64,000 nucleotides of DNA, taken from NCBI GenBank assembly GCA_949987705.1, contig OX465283.1:156255850-156319849 (forward strand), in the 5' to 3' direction. Below are positions 1 to 11,046 of the stretch, piece by piece; position 1 is the first letter of the stretch, and each line of letters opens with the position of its first letter. The position numbers and the translations under genes are program-made. The notes under the pieces were generated by a model. The model was not told the DNA's origin. It did not search any database and was given only the letters and a program-made list of their open reading frames with translations. Source of the DNA: Thereva unica (taxonomy: Eukaryota > Arthropoda > Insecta > Diptera > Therevidae).

Positions 1-188
1 AAATTCTACTATTTTCTTTATTGATTTTGAAAGAATAGAGAGAAAAAATACTACACAAAAAAAATTACCAAGGATAGGCCAATAAAAGTAAGATTATTTG
101 GAATTTACTGATCTTTCAGCGGAGCATGACTATAAACGCACTCAAATAATTTTAAAAAATTTCATAACAAACAAAGTGAAATGTAATT

Positions 189-1199
189 TCAATAATGTGT
201 GAGGCCATCTTTATTACTTATGACTTCAAAAAGTTTATTTAGCATACTGTTTAATAAATTTGTTATTGTCGTATTGTCAATATTGCACCATGCTTGAATG
301 ATGGTCAATTTTAGCTCACCAACAGTGTTATACTACTTATTTTCCTTATAAATATGCCTTGCTAGGAGTCCCCAAATGTTTTCAATGAGATTCGGGTCTG
401 GGGAGCAAGCGGGCCATTCCAAGATTTGAACGTTATTGTCCATAAACCACGATTTGGTGGCACGGCTCACAAGGATTGTGGCGTTGTCCTGTTGGAAAGT
501 CCATTAGTTTGTGCCTTTGCGCTGCACAAATGGCAATAAATTCATTCGGAGAATATCAATGTTTTCGGAAGAATTCATCCTAGTGCTGGGAAAAGCCAGT
601 TCCAGCATTCCATCAGCACAGAATGCTCCCCAGACCATAACACTACCTCCACCGAAATTTCGTTTCGAAAATAACTTGGTGCTCCGTCGGGTCCATCCAA
701 GTTAAACTTTTTCTCATCAGAAAAAATTACCTTCAGCAGAAAAGTTTAAAAAATTGATCGAGAATAAACGTTGATCATTTTACTTTTGAAAAGTCGGTTT
801 GCATATTTGCTCGCGCGAATTGCAGTCTTGCTGATTTATGACGCGCTAAAGTCGCGGGGCCGATTTCAGCTTCTAGCGGACAATAAGGTTGGAACTCCTC
901 AAAACTTTATAAATTGTACATTTGGACACGGTCAGTCCACAATCCTTTGCAATTTCGACGGCAGTCTTTATACTGTTGCTTGCATTTTTAATAATTGATC
1001 GCCTATTTCTGTCTGACAACTTGCTTTTCGGACCTCCGGATCGAGTTTTTCCATAATTTGCAAGATCTTGCAACACGTTCCGAATAGCAGCGTCCGATCG
1101 GCCGTGTATTTTAGCGATTGCCCGCTTGCTCAAGCCGGCTTCAAAAAATGCAAGCACTTTGCCTACTTCCACATCGGTAAGAACTGTTCCACGTGGCAT
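189..1199 (-). pseudogene. Tc1-family DD34E transposase, inactivated
   Basis: Reading the minus strand from ATG at 1199 gives a start MPRGTVLTD and a helix-turn-helix DNA-binding region up to about 870, where a stop interrupts it. Downstream the catalytic core continues in shifted frames. The first acidic residue is in DEKKFNLDGPDG (~700). A one-base shift follows in the T-run near 668, then NFGGGSVMVWGAF. The second Asp is in QQDNAT (~490) just after an in-frame TAA, and the third residue is in NLIENIWG (~380). The Asp-to-Glu spacing counts to 34 residues, the DD34E signature of Tc1. The terminal TGA is at 189-191. The span equals about 336 codons, normal for Tc1 (~340), so damage is by point changes and small indels rather than large deletion. 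Confidence 0.88.
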
Positions 1200-1318
1200 T
1201 TTAAAAATTTTGTAACAATAATTTAAAAGCAAAAGTTAGAAGTTAAGAGCACAATTAATTTTATTATTTGGCACACTTTTTGGTTGTGATCAACAGCCAA
1301 TAACGCAAAAATTGTGAC

Positions 1319-1514
1319 TGCGTTTATAGTCATGCTCCGCCAAAATATCAGTTAATTCCAACTAACGGTAATTTTATTGACCTACCCTTGGTAATTTATT
1401 TTGTGTAGTATTTTTTCTCTCTATTCTTTCAAAATCAATAAAGAAAATAGTAGAATTTGACAAAATAATTAGCAAAAACAAAATTTTCTGGCTGCGTTTA
1501 TAGTCTTGCTCCGC
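1319..1514. repeat. Direct repeats inside the Tc1 right inverted repeat
   Basis: TGCGTTTATAGTCATGCTCC (1319-1338, extending to GC at 1340) and TGCGTTTATAGTCTTGCTCC (1493-1512, extending to GC at 1514) are direct repeats differing at one base, 174 bp apart. The inverted counterpart of the inner one is at 121-139 in the left arm. This matches the IR/DR arrangement of some Tc1-like elements, where these motifs are transposase binding sites. That role is inferred here. Confidence 0.85.
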
Positions 1515-1553
1515 ACTGTATAACTCAATAAAACAGGAAAAACAACATTTCAG

Positions 1554-4386
1554 CTCGCTGTGTTAATCCCAACTCAAATCGCGGTGTTTGTGGCTCCATC
1601 TATGATTGTCCAGCACTTTTGGATGTCCTTAATAAACCCATACTTTCGCATGAAGATCGTAAATTCCTGATCGAATCTGCATGTACTGGTGGAGCAGGAC
1701 CTACACCGCATGTTTGCTGTAATGAAGATGGTGGTTATACTACAATACCAACTGAAGTTGAGCCAGAATCGGAGAAAGAATCCGAAACGCAAACGGCTTT
1801 GCCAAGTAGTGGCCAAGGTGATGTTCTACCAACACCACCGCAATGTGGATTGCACTTAACAGCAAAAAAAATCTATAATGGAAATGATACTGGATTAGAT
1901 GAATATAACTGGATGGTAATTTTGGAATACAAAAAAGGTATTTTTTGGTGTGTTTTTGTTTAGGCATAAACTGAAACGCATAAACGCGTTTTACTCATTA
2001 GGAAATCGTCCAAAAGTCCAGGAGTGTGCTGGAAGTCTTATAAATCAAAGATACGTTTTAACAGCTGCACATTGCTTGGTTGGAGATGTTGTAACCTTAT
2101 ATGGAAAACTGTAAGCATTTTTTTTTTCAATTTATAAACAAAGTAAGTTTTTAACAATAGTATAAACAAAGTAGTTACTTGGTAGGTGTCGAAACTGTTT
2201 ATTGGTATCTCTGCTAATCTTCTAGATATCAATAGCAAACGATCAGGCCGGCGCAAAACACTGTTTACTTCCTTTCAAAACATAGTTAGCACGCTCACGC
2301 TACTTTTGCATTTGAAAACATGCCTAATAAAGTGTTTTGGTGTTGAATCGAGGATTTCTGTGTTAACAAAATAAATTGTTTCTTATTATTTCATAAATGT
2401 TCGGTAGCCTTGGGAGTAATGCATCTGGCTACCATTCCAGAGATCCCGGGTTCGAATCCCGGCCAGTCCTTCGCCATTTCCGCTTTCCTTATTTCTTCTT
2501 CCCTCATTACATTCCTGATTCCTCTTGTCATAGCCTTCCTTAGCCCTTCATCGCTCCACCAAAGCACATGTCATCGGTTGGTTAAGATTCAACTCGCTTC
2601 AGGAGGCAGTTCCTTCCTTTCCTACTAGAGCTGCTGTTCAAAATTGCATTCTATACGAAGAAAATATGTAGATTGTCGACAGTATAAAGGGTTTTTTCTG
2701 AGGCTCTAGTTTTCCACTTCAAAAAAAATTTACAAAGAGCTAGAAGGCTTTTATTTTTAAAAAGAACCAAAGCTTTTATTTTCAGAAAGCTTCGAATCAT
2801 TTAGTATTAAAAACTTTAAAGCTTTTATTTTTAAAACAGAACCAAAACTTTTATTTTCAAAAAGCTCCAAAGCTTTTATTTTCAAAAAGCTCCAAAGCTT
2901 TTATTTTCAAAAAGCTTCAAAGCTTTTATTTTCAAAAAGCTCCAAAGCTTTTATATTCAAAAAACTCCAAAGCTTTGTTTTTCAAAAAGCTCCAGAGCTT
3001 TTATTTTCAAAAAGCTCCAAAGCTTTTATTTTGAAAAAGCTCCAAAGCTTTTATTTTGAAAAAGCTCCAAAGCTTTTATTTTCAAAAAGCTTTTAAGCTT
3101 TTTTACTTACAAAAACTTAAAAGCTTTAATTAAAAAAACTGAAAGCTTTTAAAAAGCTTCAAAGTTAAGTTTTTTAAAAGTTTCTATTGCTCCTTCGTTC
3201 TTATTTAATATTTCCTTTCCAGGCTTATCAATGCCTTTTTAGTTCAGCTCAGTTTAATGGTACTACAGCCCAATGTTGGTTTTATTTTTGTTGAGTTTGC
3301 CATACCCAAATTAGTAAAAGGTGCCAGGTATATGAAATAAATACTAAATAAGCACAACTACCAGCAAATGTACTTTCACAAAACAAAAGTAAGAGAACGC
3401 ATCACAAAAATGTTGGAAAGAGTGCATTCTCACGCATTCTGATTGAGCGATTCTCTTGAGAGCGCTTGAGACTACTTCCAAGAGAATGAGAACGTATTCT
3501 TATGAGTATTCACACGGCTGTCATTAAGCCGTTCGATGACCATTCCAAAGGTCCGTGGTTCGAATTCACACAGACGGGGAATTTCGCTTTCGCCAGTTCT
3601 TTTATTCTTCTACCAATTATCTTTCTGAGTAGAGGTAGTTCTTTGATATAGCATTTTAGATAGAACCTTCTTTGGTTTTGTATAATCCATAGCTTCCGAA
3701 ATTGACGTATAATATAGATAACAAAAAAAATTCATTGTAGCGAATCTGTTCGATTAGGTGAGTACAACACCTCATCAGAAATCGATTGCCTTCATGGTGA
3801 ATGCGCCGATCCTGTTCTCACAGTTGGCGTAGAAGAGATAATACCACATGAACTATTTACTGGCAAGAAAGACAAAAGCAACGACATAGGACTAATACGA
3901 TTAAGTCAGGATGTGCCATATACAAAATATATAAAAGCGATTTGTTTACCATCGGCTGTTGGAGCTGAACGATCAGAACCAGGAAGGGACTTAATTGTAG
4001 CTGGATGGGGTCGTACTTTGGAAGGTAGGTGTAACCATTTTCTTAACATACGACCAATTAATATAATATTTTCTTAATATCTTAAAGCAAGAAGATCACC
4101 TGTTAAGCTGAAACTTTATGTTCCGGTAGTTCCACAAGAAGATTGCATTGCGAAATATGCAAGATCCACAAATATAACTGATAGTCAACTTTGCGCTGGC
4201 GGGAAATTTGCAGAAGATAGTTGCAGTGGAGATTCTGGCGGACCTTTAATGAAGACCGAGAACTCGTTTTGGGTTATTGAGGGGATTATTTCGTTTGGAC
4301 ATGCATGCGGATTGGAGAATTGGCCGGCTGTTTATACGAGAGTGTCGAGCTTTGAAGACTGGATTAAAAGTAAATTGAGGCCATAA
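1554..4386 (+). CDS. CLIP-domain serine protease, gene 1 (first exon outside window)
   Basis: Exons 1554-1937, 2002-2110, 3741-4024 and 4088-4386 (TAA) join in frame (phases 1,1,2,1) and give 358 residues. By paralogy a signal-peptide exon ending in phase 1 must lie before base 1. A six-cysteine CLIP domain opens the protein ([12 protein letters not shown] ... HVCC). A linker follows, then the activation site AKK|IYNG. The trypsin-fold domain has His in LTAAHC, Asp in SNDIGLIRL and Ser in GDSGGP. An Asp six residues before the Ser (EDSCSGDSGG) predicts cleavage after Lys/Arg. All catalytic residues are present. The family consists of secreted zymogens of Toll/melanization cascades; the cascade here is inferred only. 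Intron 3 is swollen to 1630 bp by a tandem array and SINE pieces. Gene 2 is convergent downstream. Confidence 0.93.
2402..2640 (+). repeat. tRNA-derived SINE-like insertion in intron 3 of gene 1
   Basis: A tRNA-like stretch starts near 2402. It has a weak A-box-like TAGCCTTGGGAG and an exact Pol III B-box GGTTCGAATCC at about 2450 inside a good T-arm stem (CCCGG...CCGG). A C/T-rich body follows. A diverged relative of its head is at 3515-3600 in the same intron. No intact tRNA cloverleaf is evident, so a SINE head is favoured over a tRNA gene. Confidence 0.6.
2735..3115. repeat. ~25-bp tandem repeat array in intron 3 of gene 1
   Basis: About a dozen copies of a unit close to AAAGCTTTTATTTTCAAAAA + GCTCC run head to tail. 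Copies are most regular at 2869-3090 and degenerate at both edges. Each unit has an imperfect dyad (AAAGCTTTT / AAAAAGCT), so single strands could fold at many registers. Adjacent copies differ by one or two bases. Confidence 0.9.
3515..3600 (+). repeat. SINE-head fragment
   Basis: ACCATTCCAAAGGTCCGTGG followed by TTCGAATTC resembles the B-box area of the 2402-2640 insertion (ACCATTCCAGAGATCCCGGG then TTCGAATCC). The TTTCGCTTTCGCC that follows also resembles that copy. Only the head is present. Confidence 0.5.
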
Positions 4387-4415
4387 TTGAGAAGAGAGGG
4401 AAATATTTTGTGTTT

Positions 4416-4428
4416 AATAAACAATAAA
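4416..4428 (+). terminator. Poly(A) signals of gene 1
   Basis: Two AATAAA hexamers (4416-4421 and 4423-4428) lie 30-42 nt after the TAA stop of gene 1, the expected distance for a short 3' UTR. Confidence 0.7.
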
Positions 4429-4578
4429 CTTCGAGGATAATATGTTAGTATGATGAATTGGATTTTGTTTTTTGTATTAGCATAATATAGCTCACATCAC
4501 ATTTTTGTATTTTAAGTAGTATTTCGGCCGAATTATTTTCGCTCCTGGGCTTGGATTTGACTGCATTGCTAGGCAGGC

Positions 4579-4960
4579 ATGATAAATTGCCAGAAGTTCT
4601 GTCTGGAAAACTCTGATGAAATAAGGCAGGCGAAAGGTTTTTTGCAAGTTGATGGCGAAATTGATGAATTTCAGGAGATTTTTCGTGGTTCTAATATACA
4701 CGTCATACTGGTGTCTGAATCTTCACTGCGCGATCATGTCCCCACGAAGCTTGTTTCATTAGATGGGTACAATCTATACCGAAATGATCGCAAGAACCGT
4801 TCTGCTGGTGGAGTAGCCATATATGTGAAGAATAACTTCAGGTCTTTCAAAAGTTAAGGAATCTGCAGCTAATCCCTTGGTATTCCATAGCATTGTAATT
4901 AACTGTGGTTATAGAAAATGTCTCGCCACTGTGGTTTACTGCCCTGCACGAATTTTCTCG
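4579..4960 (+). mobile_element. LINE endonuclease N-terminal fragment (Jockey/CR1-like)
   Basis: The plus strand encodes IDEFQEIFRG, VILVSESSLRDHV, LDGYNLYRNDR and GGVAIYVKNNF, the start of an apurinic-type LINE endonuclease (the usual E-T-W position reads ESS). In a shifted frame RKCLATVVYCPAR continues it. Homology stops abruptly at about 4960, where an oppositely oriented LINE piece begins. A relative is at 12400 (EFRHIFNNISVDVICVTETW). Confidence 0.75.
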
Positions 4961-5700
4961 TTAACCGCTGCTTGGTTGGATATAAAATATTGATTAAGAC
5001 TCTCGGGACTTAGGTTGTTAGCAGCAGCTTCATTTTTAGAGTGGACACCCAAAATGCGCAGATTTTTCTATATAGTTTTTACGGATTGGGATGGGTCAAG
5101 CTTTTGGGAGTAAAAATCGCGTTTGGCTTCTTTAATTTTTGCTACAATCAAATTACGAAGGCGTTTAAAAGATCTTTATGCTGTAGCAGGACCAACGATA
5201 GACGAACTCCCTTTCAATAATAAGCGATTTAATTTCCGCAGTGAACCAAGGTTTAGATTTAGCTGATAAAGATTTACTTCTGATGGGCACAATTTCATCG
5301 TAAAGATCAAGGAATATCCTGTTAAACTCATCTATTTTTTCATCTACCTCAGCTAATGTGAAGATATTGGCCCAGGGTAGGTAAAGACATCTTTGGCTAA
5401 GAAGTTCCTGATCAATATTTAAGAAGTCACGATAAGTAATTGTTTTCATAGAAGGAGGATCGACATTAAAGCTATAGCATGCGAATATAATATCATGATC
5501 CAAATAACTAGGTGGAGAGATTTGGTTTTGAAAAAGAATAGAGCTAGTGTCGTTTGTTAGAAACATATCAAGCAAAGAGGGTATTCTACAATTAAAATAT
5601 GTGGGGAGCATGTTAATTACCTCCAGACCAAGAGAATGCATGGTGTACCGAAATGAGCTTTGTAAATTTGACTGTTTCAATAGATTAACATTAATGTATG
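4961..5700 (-). mobile_element. LINE fragment, endonuclease C-terminus and linker
   Basis: The minus strand from about 5680 encodes FNCRIPSLLDMFLTND, SYLDHDIIFACY (the SDH-type endonuclease box) and SKPWFTAEIKSLI, typical of the end of a Jockey-like endonuclease domain and the linker before reverse transcriptase. The reading continues in broken frames to about 4961. No reverse transcriptase or 3' tail is present. Confidence 0.75.
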
Positions 5701-6009
5701 GGGCGCAAATGTCCTAGGCCCAGGGCGCCAAATCTTAAAATATGCCACTGAATTAGCCAGAGCATTTATCGATTCTGAGGTGGTATGAAGTTGACCGGGT
5801 CAGCTAGTGATAAAATTGGGCAATTTAAAATTAATTGGAAATGGAACAAAATTTGCTACATCTTTTTTTCAAAAAGGTTTGGTATAAATACAATGCTGAT
5901 ATTCCTTTAAATACAAGATATAACCAGCAGGATATCTTTAAGACAAATATTTGGGTTTTAAATCAATTTATTTTATTTCATTATATTATATTCATATTTT
6001 TTTCTGATC
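5701..6009. other. Spacer between the LINE fragment and the 3' end of gene 2
   Basis: AT-rich sequence without a convincing reading frame, repeat or RNA gene. It contains the 3' flank of gene 2. Confidence 0.5.
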
Positions 6010-6015
6010 TTTATT
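6010..6015 (-). terminator. Poly(A) signal of gene 2
   Basis: TTTATT on the plus strand is AATAAA on the minus strand, about 105 nt after the TAG stop of gene 2. Confidence 0.55.
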
Positions 6016-6117
6016 TATATAAAAAGATCGTGAACACGATCACCTGTCATACGTTAACAAGACTATCTATCTAAAACGATCGAAGTATTATTTAAGATAT
6101 ATTTTAAAGTGATATAA

Positions 6118-9100
6118 CTATGGCTTCATATGACTTTTAATCCAATCATCATAAGCCGACACTCTCGTATAAACCGCTGGCAAATCTTGCAGGCCACATT
6201 TAAGACCATATGAAACAACACCCTCAATAAACCAATAATTATTATGCATTGCCATTAATGGTCCACCAGAATCACCACCGCAACTATCTTCCCCAAATCT
6301 TCCGCCAGCACAAAGTTCTCCATCAGTAATTTTCGAAAGCTTTGCATACTTAGCAGCGCATACCGCTTGATCAGCTACTGGCACATATAGCTTCTGCTTG
6401 ATGTTTGATGTTCTAGCTAAATTTATAAATTAATAAAAAAAAATTAGTTTATTTATTTAATATTGTTATAGAATTATGTTATATTTTATTACATGTTAAA
6501 GTCCTGCCCCAACCAGCTACTACTAATTCTTGTCCAGGTAATGATCGTGCTGCACCAATCGTTGATGGTAAACAAACTGGCCTTATATATCTTGTTAGTG
6601 GTGCATCCTGACCTAATCGTATAAGACCAATATCATTGGATTGTGGAGCATAATTTTCATGTGGTATAATCTCTTCAGGTCTAACAGTTAGAATAGGATC
6701 GCTACAGTCGTTCTCGATACAATCTCTAGATGTAGATGTATCATATTCACCTAATCGAACACTTACTCTGTAAAATTATAAAAAAAAAGAAAAATAATGA
6801 AAAAATATTACTAAATTAAAAATAAAATTATTTTTTACAAATTTCCATATAGTGTTATAACTTCTCCAGTCAAGCAATGCGCTGCGGTTAGAACATATCT
6901 TTGATTAATAAGACTTCCTGCACATTTCTGTTCTGTTGGTCCATTTCCTTTAACAAACACATACATACTATATATATAAAATGATCTCTTTTTTTTGCAC
7001 GATCGAAAAACTTCAAATTTTTACCTTTTCGATATTCCAGAATAACCATCCAAGCATATTCATCTAACCCAGTATTATTTCCATTGTAAATTTTCTTTCC
7101 TGTACCCTCTAATCCACAGTATGGTGGTGATGGTAGAACATTACCTTTACCATTACTTGGCAAGATCGGTTGGATCGTTGTTGTTTCTACACCGTTATCA
7201 GATGGCTTTGTATGGAATTCACTATCCTCGTTGCAGCAAACATGCGGTAATGTACCTTTACCACCGATACATGCCGATTCTTTTAAAAATTGACGATCAT
7301 CATCCGAAATATTTGGTTTATTTATAACATTATAAAGTGCTGGACAATCATATATAGAGGTGCAAACACCACGTTTTGAATTGGGATTGACACAACGAGC
7401 TGCCGTAATAAAAAGAAAAAAAAAATAATTATTATTTTCACAAAAGCTTAACAAATGTTAATTGTTAGTAATAGAGTTAACTCTACTAATACAGAAGGTG
7501 CAGTTCTCAAATTAACCAAGAAAGGTTTACCTACTCAGCACTCAACCAAGCGCTGAGATGAGAGGCTCACAACTAAGCATGCAAACATAAAAACTAGTAA
7601 ATTAAAAACCATCCAAATTAACACGAAACCAACGCAAGCAACAGCCTATTCATCTGATTTGTCAATTGCTTGTGTTCATTATTGAACCAAGATAGAGAAG
7701 AACTGGGTATTTATGAGCATGCGATTAACCGGGAGCGCGTTCAAAAACCTTACTATGGTTAACCATGGTTAACTACGGTAAACTTTTGTCGTTCAAAAAC
7801 TCCGTGGTTAACTACAACATAACCACGAGCATAACTTTTTGGCGTTCAAAAACTCCCGTGGTTAACCATGGTGTAGTTAAATTTTAACCATGCTCGGGAG
7901 CATGGTTAGCGATAGTTAAGAAGAAGAAGAATAAAAACAATTTTTTGACATTTGTTTTAATGTTAATAATGAACTAATCAAAGTGGGATTTGTGAGATTA
8001 TTTTAAATAAATAATAATTATTGGAAATAATTGAGGCAGATAGCCGACACTATTTTATGGAATTTTTTTTTAAATTTTCTTTACGACGTAGTTAACCACG
8101 GTGCGTTCAAAAACCTCCATGGTTAAACATAAACTTTGGTGGTTAAGTGAAGTGATGTAGCATAACCACAACTTACCTCGTGGTTTACTATAGTAAGGTT
8201 TTTGAACGCGCTCCGGTTCGAACATGCCATAGTAAGTATTAGAGGAATAAATGTTCAGGAGAGGATCACCTCTCAGGTTGTAGCTATTCACTCTAAAGAC
8301 GTGCGGCTTCTTAAGAAACCTGAGTCCGCCTTATCATTCATCAGCCGATGAGCCGATGTCAGCGACCTCGCGACGCTTATGGAAAAGAGCTTAAGTTGAG
8401 TAATTTAAGTCTGTTCTCATAAGGTGGAAGAATAAGTGGGTCATCCCCCGGGAGATCGCTGAGGGCAAACCGGACAAACTTCCTTTGAACCGATTCGATT
8501 CTACCAACATGGGAGGAGTAGTAAGGAGACCATACCTGGGAAGCGTATTCAAGCAGAGGCCTAGCCAAGGATACGTGCAAGTATTTAGTTATGAGAGGGT
8601 TGTTGAATTCCTTTGACCATCTTTTTATAAATCTTGGGACTGAATTGCCCTTGGAGGAGATATAATTGATGTGGGTGGAGAAATCCAACTTACTTTCTAA
8701 CCTAACCTCTAGATCGATTACAGAGTTAGCGCGGGAGACCTTGTTGTCGAAAAAAGTATAGTCATAAATTATAACACCACGTTTCCTATAAAATGTCGTG
8801 ATCTCGCATTCACTAATATTAAAGACCAGATTGTTGTTGGAACACCAAGAATAGAAGATGTTTAGGTCTTCTTGCAGAAGTTTGCAATCCTCTATACTCC
8901 TTATGTGGCGTAGTTGTAGTTTCATGTCCTCACCATAAATAAGGATTTTACAGTGCCTTAACTGGGTAACAATATCGTCAATTGATAAAATAAAAAGCAA
9001 AGGGCCAAGATGACTGCCTTGCGGGACACCAGAGGACGCTTCGATGTTTTTAGATTTGACTCCGAGGAATAGTACCTGGTAGGTTCTGTCGGCTAGGTGC

Positions 9101-11046
9101 GACTGGAACCATACTACAAGGGAAGGCGGAAAGCCTAATTTCTTTAGGTAAAGAGCCATAATAGAGTAGGAGCTTGTCGAAAGCCTTACTGAAGTTTGTA
9201 TAAACACAGTCAGTTTGGCAACCAGTGACAAAGCCTCGAACTGTGTGTGAAGAGAACTCTAGCAAATTAGTAGTAGTGGAACGAGCTGCAAGAAATCCAT
9301 GTTGGTTTGTTGAGATAAGTCTCTTGCAGATAGGGGCGATAGCAGAATAAATAATAGAATCGAAGAGTTTTGGTATAGACGATAACTTCGCAATTGGCCT
9401 GTAATTAGAGATTTCGTTCTTACAGCCTTTTTTATAGACAGGTATTATAAAAGAGTTCCTCCATAAGGTTGGGAAGCGCCCTTTATTTAGGGGTTTTTGA
9501 AATAAACTTAGTAGAGGAGACAGTAGGGCCTCTGCGCAAGATTTTCGAACAGCTGGAGGGACTCCATCAGGCCCGGACGAAAAATCTTGTGGAAGTTCAT
9601 TTATATATTTCGATATATCATCCCTGGTTATAGACAGGGGAAAGTTTTGAGCCGTTTGGATTGCATTGATATGTCGAAAATTATCTTCATCTGGTTGGAA
9701 TACAGGGGACGAGAAGGATTTGAGGAAGAACGATACAAAATTGTCACAAATTTCGACTAAGGGAGTTCTCGTATTGCATGGTGTAAGGGTAATTATCAAC
9801 TTTTTTCTTTGGGTTGATAAATTGAAAGAATGCTCTGGGATCACCATACATTTTACCTTCCATGTTTCTGATGTACTCCTTATAGAGGGTTTCGGAGAGA
9901 GTATGAAATTGGTCATAGCAATTGATTGCTTTTGCATTGAAACTCGCTGTCTGTTCTTCTGGTCTCAACTCATAGTTGTACCAGAATGGGGATGATCTGG
10001 GTAGCTTTAGAGGCTCAAGAGGTACACAGGATGCACAGGTTTCGTACAGAACGGAATAAAACCTTGCAACATCATCATCCAACTCATTTGAGGAAAGCAA
10101 GCTATTGAAATCGAACGAAGTGAGCTTGGATGACAGTTAAAATTAAAAGAAAATGTGGACTCTTCATGGATTCTTCAAGAACACATCTTGCAAAAGCTGA
10201 TGACTCACCATGAAAGAGGAAAGTAAATTCCAATTTTAAATTTTAAAATTTATTTTATTTTTTTATTTTTTTTTATCGTTGCATACCCATTAGCTGTTAG
10301 CTTGAATTATCTTAAGATACGCCCACAGAATAATTGCATTAGTATTAAAATGAATAATGAAGATCGATAAGATCAGAAGTAATTACAAAACATAATTTCT
10401 TATCCGAGACAAAAGACCACATTGCCAAAATGCCATTAACCCCTCAAAAATGTTTGGCATATTTTGCAAATTGATTATATTGACATTGATCTTCAGTTGA
10501 ATCTGTGTAAAATGATCGTGTAACTTGCGTCTTATAATAATCAAGGTAATTCGAAAAAGAGACAGAGAAAGAGAGAAAAAAAAAACACATTTTATCATGT
10601 GAAGAAGTTGATGTTCTTGTACCTCGTCAGACCTGTTTGCTTCAATATTTTTTTTTTGCAGTATTTCTACTGATCCAAGCATTTTTGTAATTACATACAT
10701 GAACACTTGCTAGAAAAAGTGTAGGATAGGGGTAGGGTTTAGAATAATTGTCTGGTGTTAACTACTAACTCGAATAATATTTAGCCTGTTTTTAGGATAT
10801 TGTTAAGGTAGGATCACACATTTTATTTATTGATCAAGATTTGAGGATCACTAAAATCTTCACTGTAATCGTTTTATCTTCTTTCTCGCCTATTTACAAA
10901 TTTTAATGAACAACGAAATTCATGAGATACAATTAAAAAAAAAATATATCTCACTTATTGCACTTACACTGAGCATTAACATTCTGGAAACTAGTTAGTG
11001 TAACTAAAACCAGACAAACAATTTCACTTCTTATGTAACTCCTCAT
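6118..11046 (-). CDS. CLIP-domain serine protease, gene 2 (complete, five exons)
   Basis: Minus-strand exons 11046-10968, 7399-7025, 6947-6839, 6767-6493 and 6416-6118 join in frame (phases 1,1,2,1) into 378 residues ending in TAG. The small first exon encodes a signal peptide (MRSYIRSEIVCLVLVTLTSF, ending NAQ) and stops CAGT|GTAAGT, exactly as in gene 3. A CLIP domain follows (RCVNPNSKRGVC ... HVCC, six Cys), then GKK|IYNG and a trypsin-type domain with LTAAHC, SNDIGLIRL and EDSCGGDSGGP. Catalytic triad and specificity Asp are intact. Intron 1 is ~3.57 kb and holds a MITE and a LINE, so automated annotation may lose the first exon. Exon 1 is placed by splice phase, hydrophobicity and paralogy; other exons are very secure. 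Role: secreted zymogen, cascade unknown. Confidence 0.9.
7732..8214. mobile_element. ~480-bp MITE with inverted ends in intron 1 of gene 2
   Basis: GGAGCGCGTTCAAAAACCTT (7732-7751) returns in inverted form at about 8195-8214, and similarity continues into ACTATGGTTAACCA / ACTATAGTAAACCA. The motif GTTCAAAAACTCC occurs again twice near the left end and once near 8107, giving internal sub-repeats. There is no coding potential. No clear target duplication was found; the flanks AACCG / CGGTT may belong to the inverted repeat. Confidence 0.8.
8377..10140 (-). mobile_element. Jockey-like LINE, reverse transcriptase region, decayed
   Basis: Minus-strand frames give the linker (SSPFWYNYELRPEE), then YINELPQDFSSGPDGVPP, WRNSFIIPVYKKG, NYRPIAKLSSIPKLF, NQHGFLAARSTTTNLLEF and a frameshift near 9190. 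SGVPQGSHLGPLLFIL, the catalytic box and the thumb (LARPLLEYASQVWSPYY) follow. The catalytic YADD box reads YGED here, so the enzyme would be dead even without frameshifts. The 3' UTR and tail are missing, and homology ends near 8377. It lies inside intron 1 of gene 2 in the sense direction. Confidence 0.88.
10141..10967 (-). other. Remaining 5' part of intron 1 of gene 2
   Basis: No gene or recognisable element was seen. A purine tract (GAGACAGAGAAAGAGAGA plus A-run) lies near 10560. The donor GTAAGT of exon 1 is at 10967. Confidence 0.5.

Larger units (their letters stand above)
1..1518 (-). mobile_element. Tc1/mariner transposon with long IR/DR ends, left end cut by window
   Basis: The first ~140 bases are the reverse complement, with some mismatches, of about 1316-1458, so both are long terminal inverted repeats. 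The right end reads ...GCTCCGCACTG at 1518 followed by TA, the usual Tc1 terminus and TA target site. The matching left tip lies before base 1. Each inverted repeat carries a directly repeated ~22-bp motif (see the IR/DR entry). The transposase lies between on the minus strand and is broken, so the copy cannot move by itself. It sits 35 bp before the second exon of protease gene 1, hence inside intron 1 of that gene. Family membership follows from the terminus plus the DD34E transposase. The precise subfamily is not known. Confidence 0.9.

Noticed and set aside
873..1232. Separate small DNA-binding protein gene
   Set aside because: It is the N-terminal helix-turn-helix part of the broken Tc1 transposase; the catalytic part follows in other frames.
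2735..3115. CRISPR-like array of ~25-bp units
   Set aside because: Units are contiguous without unique spacers, lie in an intron of a eukaryotic gene and are not accompanied by cas genes; it is a minisatellite.
4579..5700. Single LINE inverted by twin priming
   Set aside because: The opposite-strand pieces are in the wrong order: twin priming inverts the 5' part of an insertion that keeps its 3' end, but here no 3' end exists and the later coding part is inverted. Two separate fragments are more likely.
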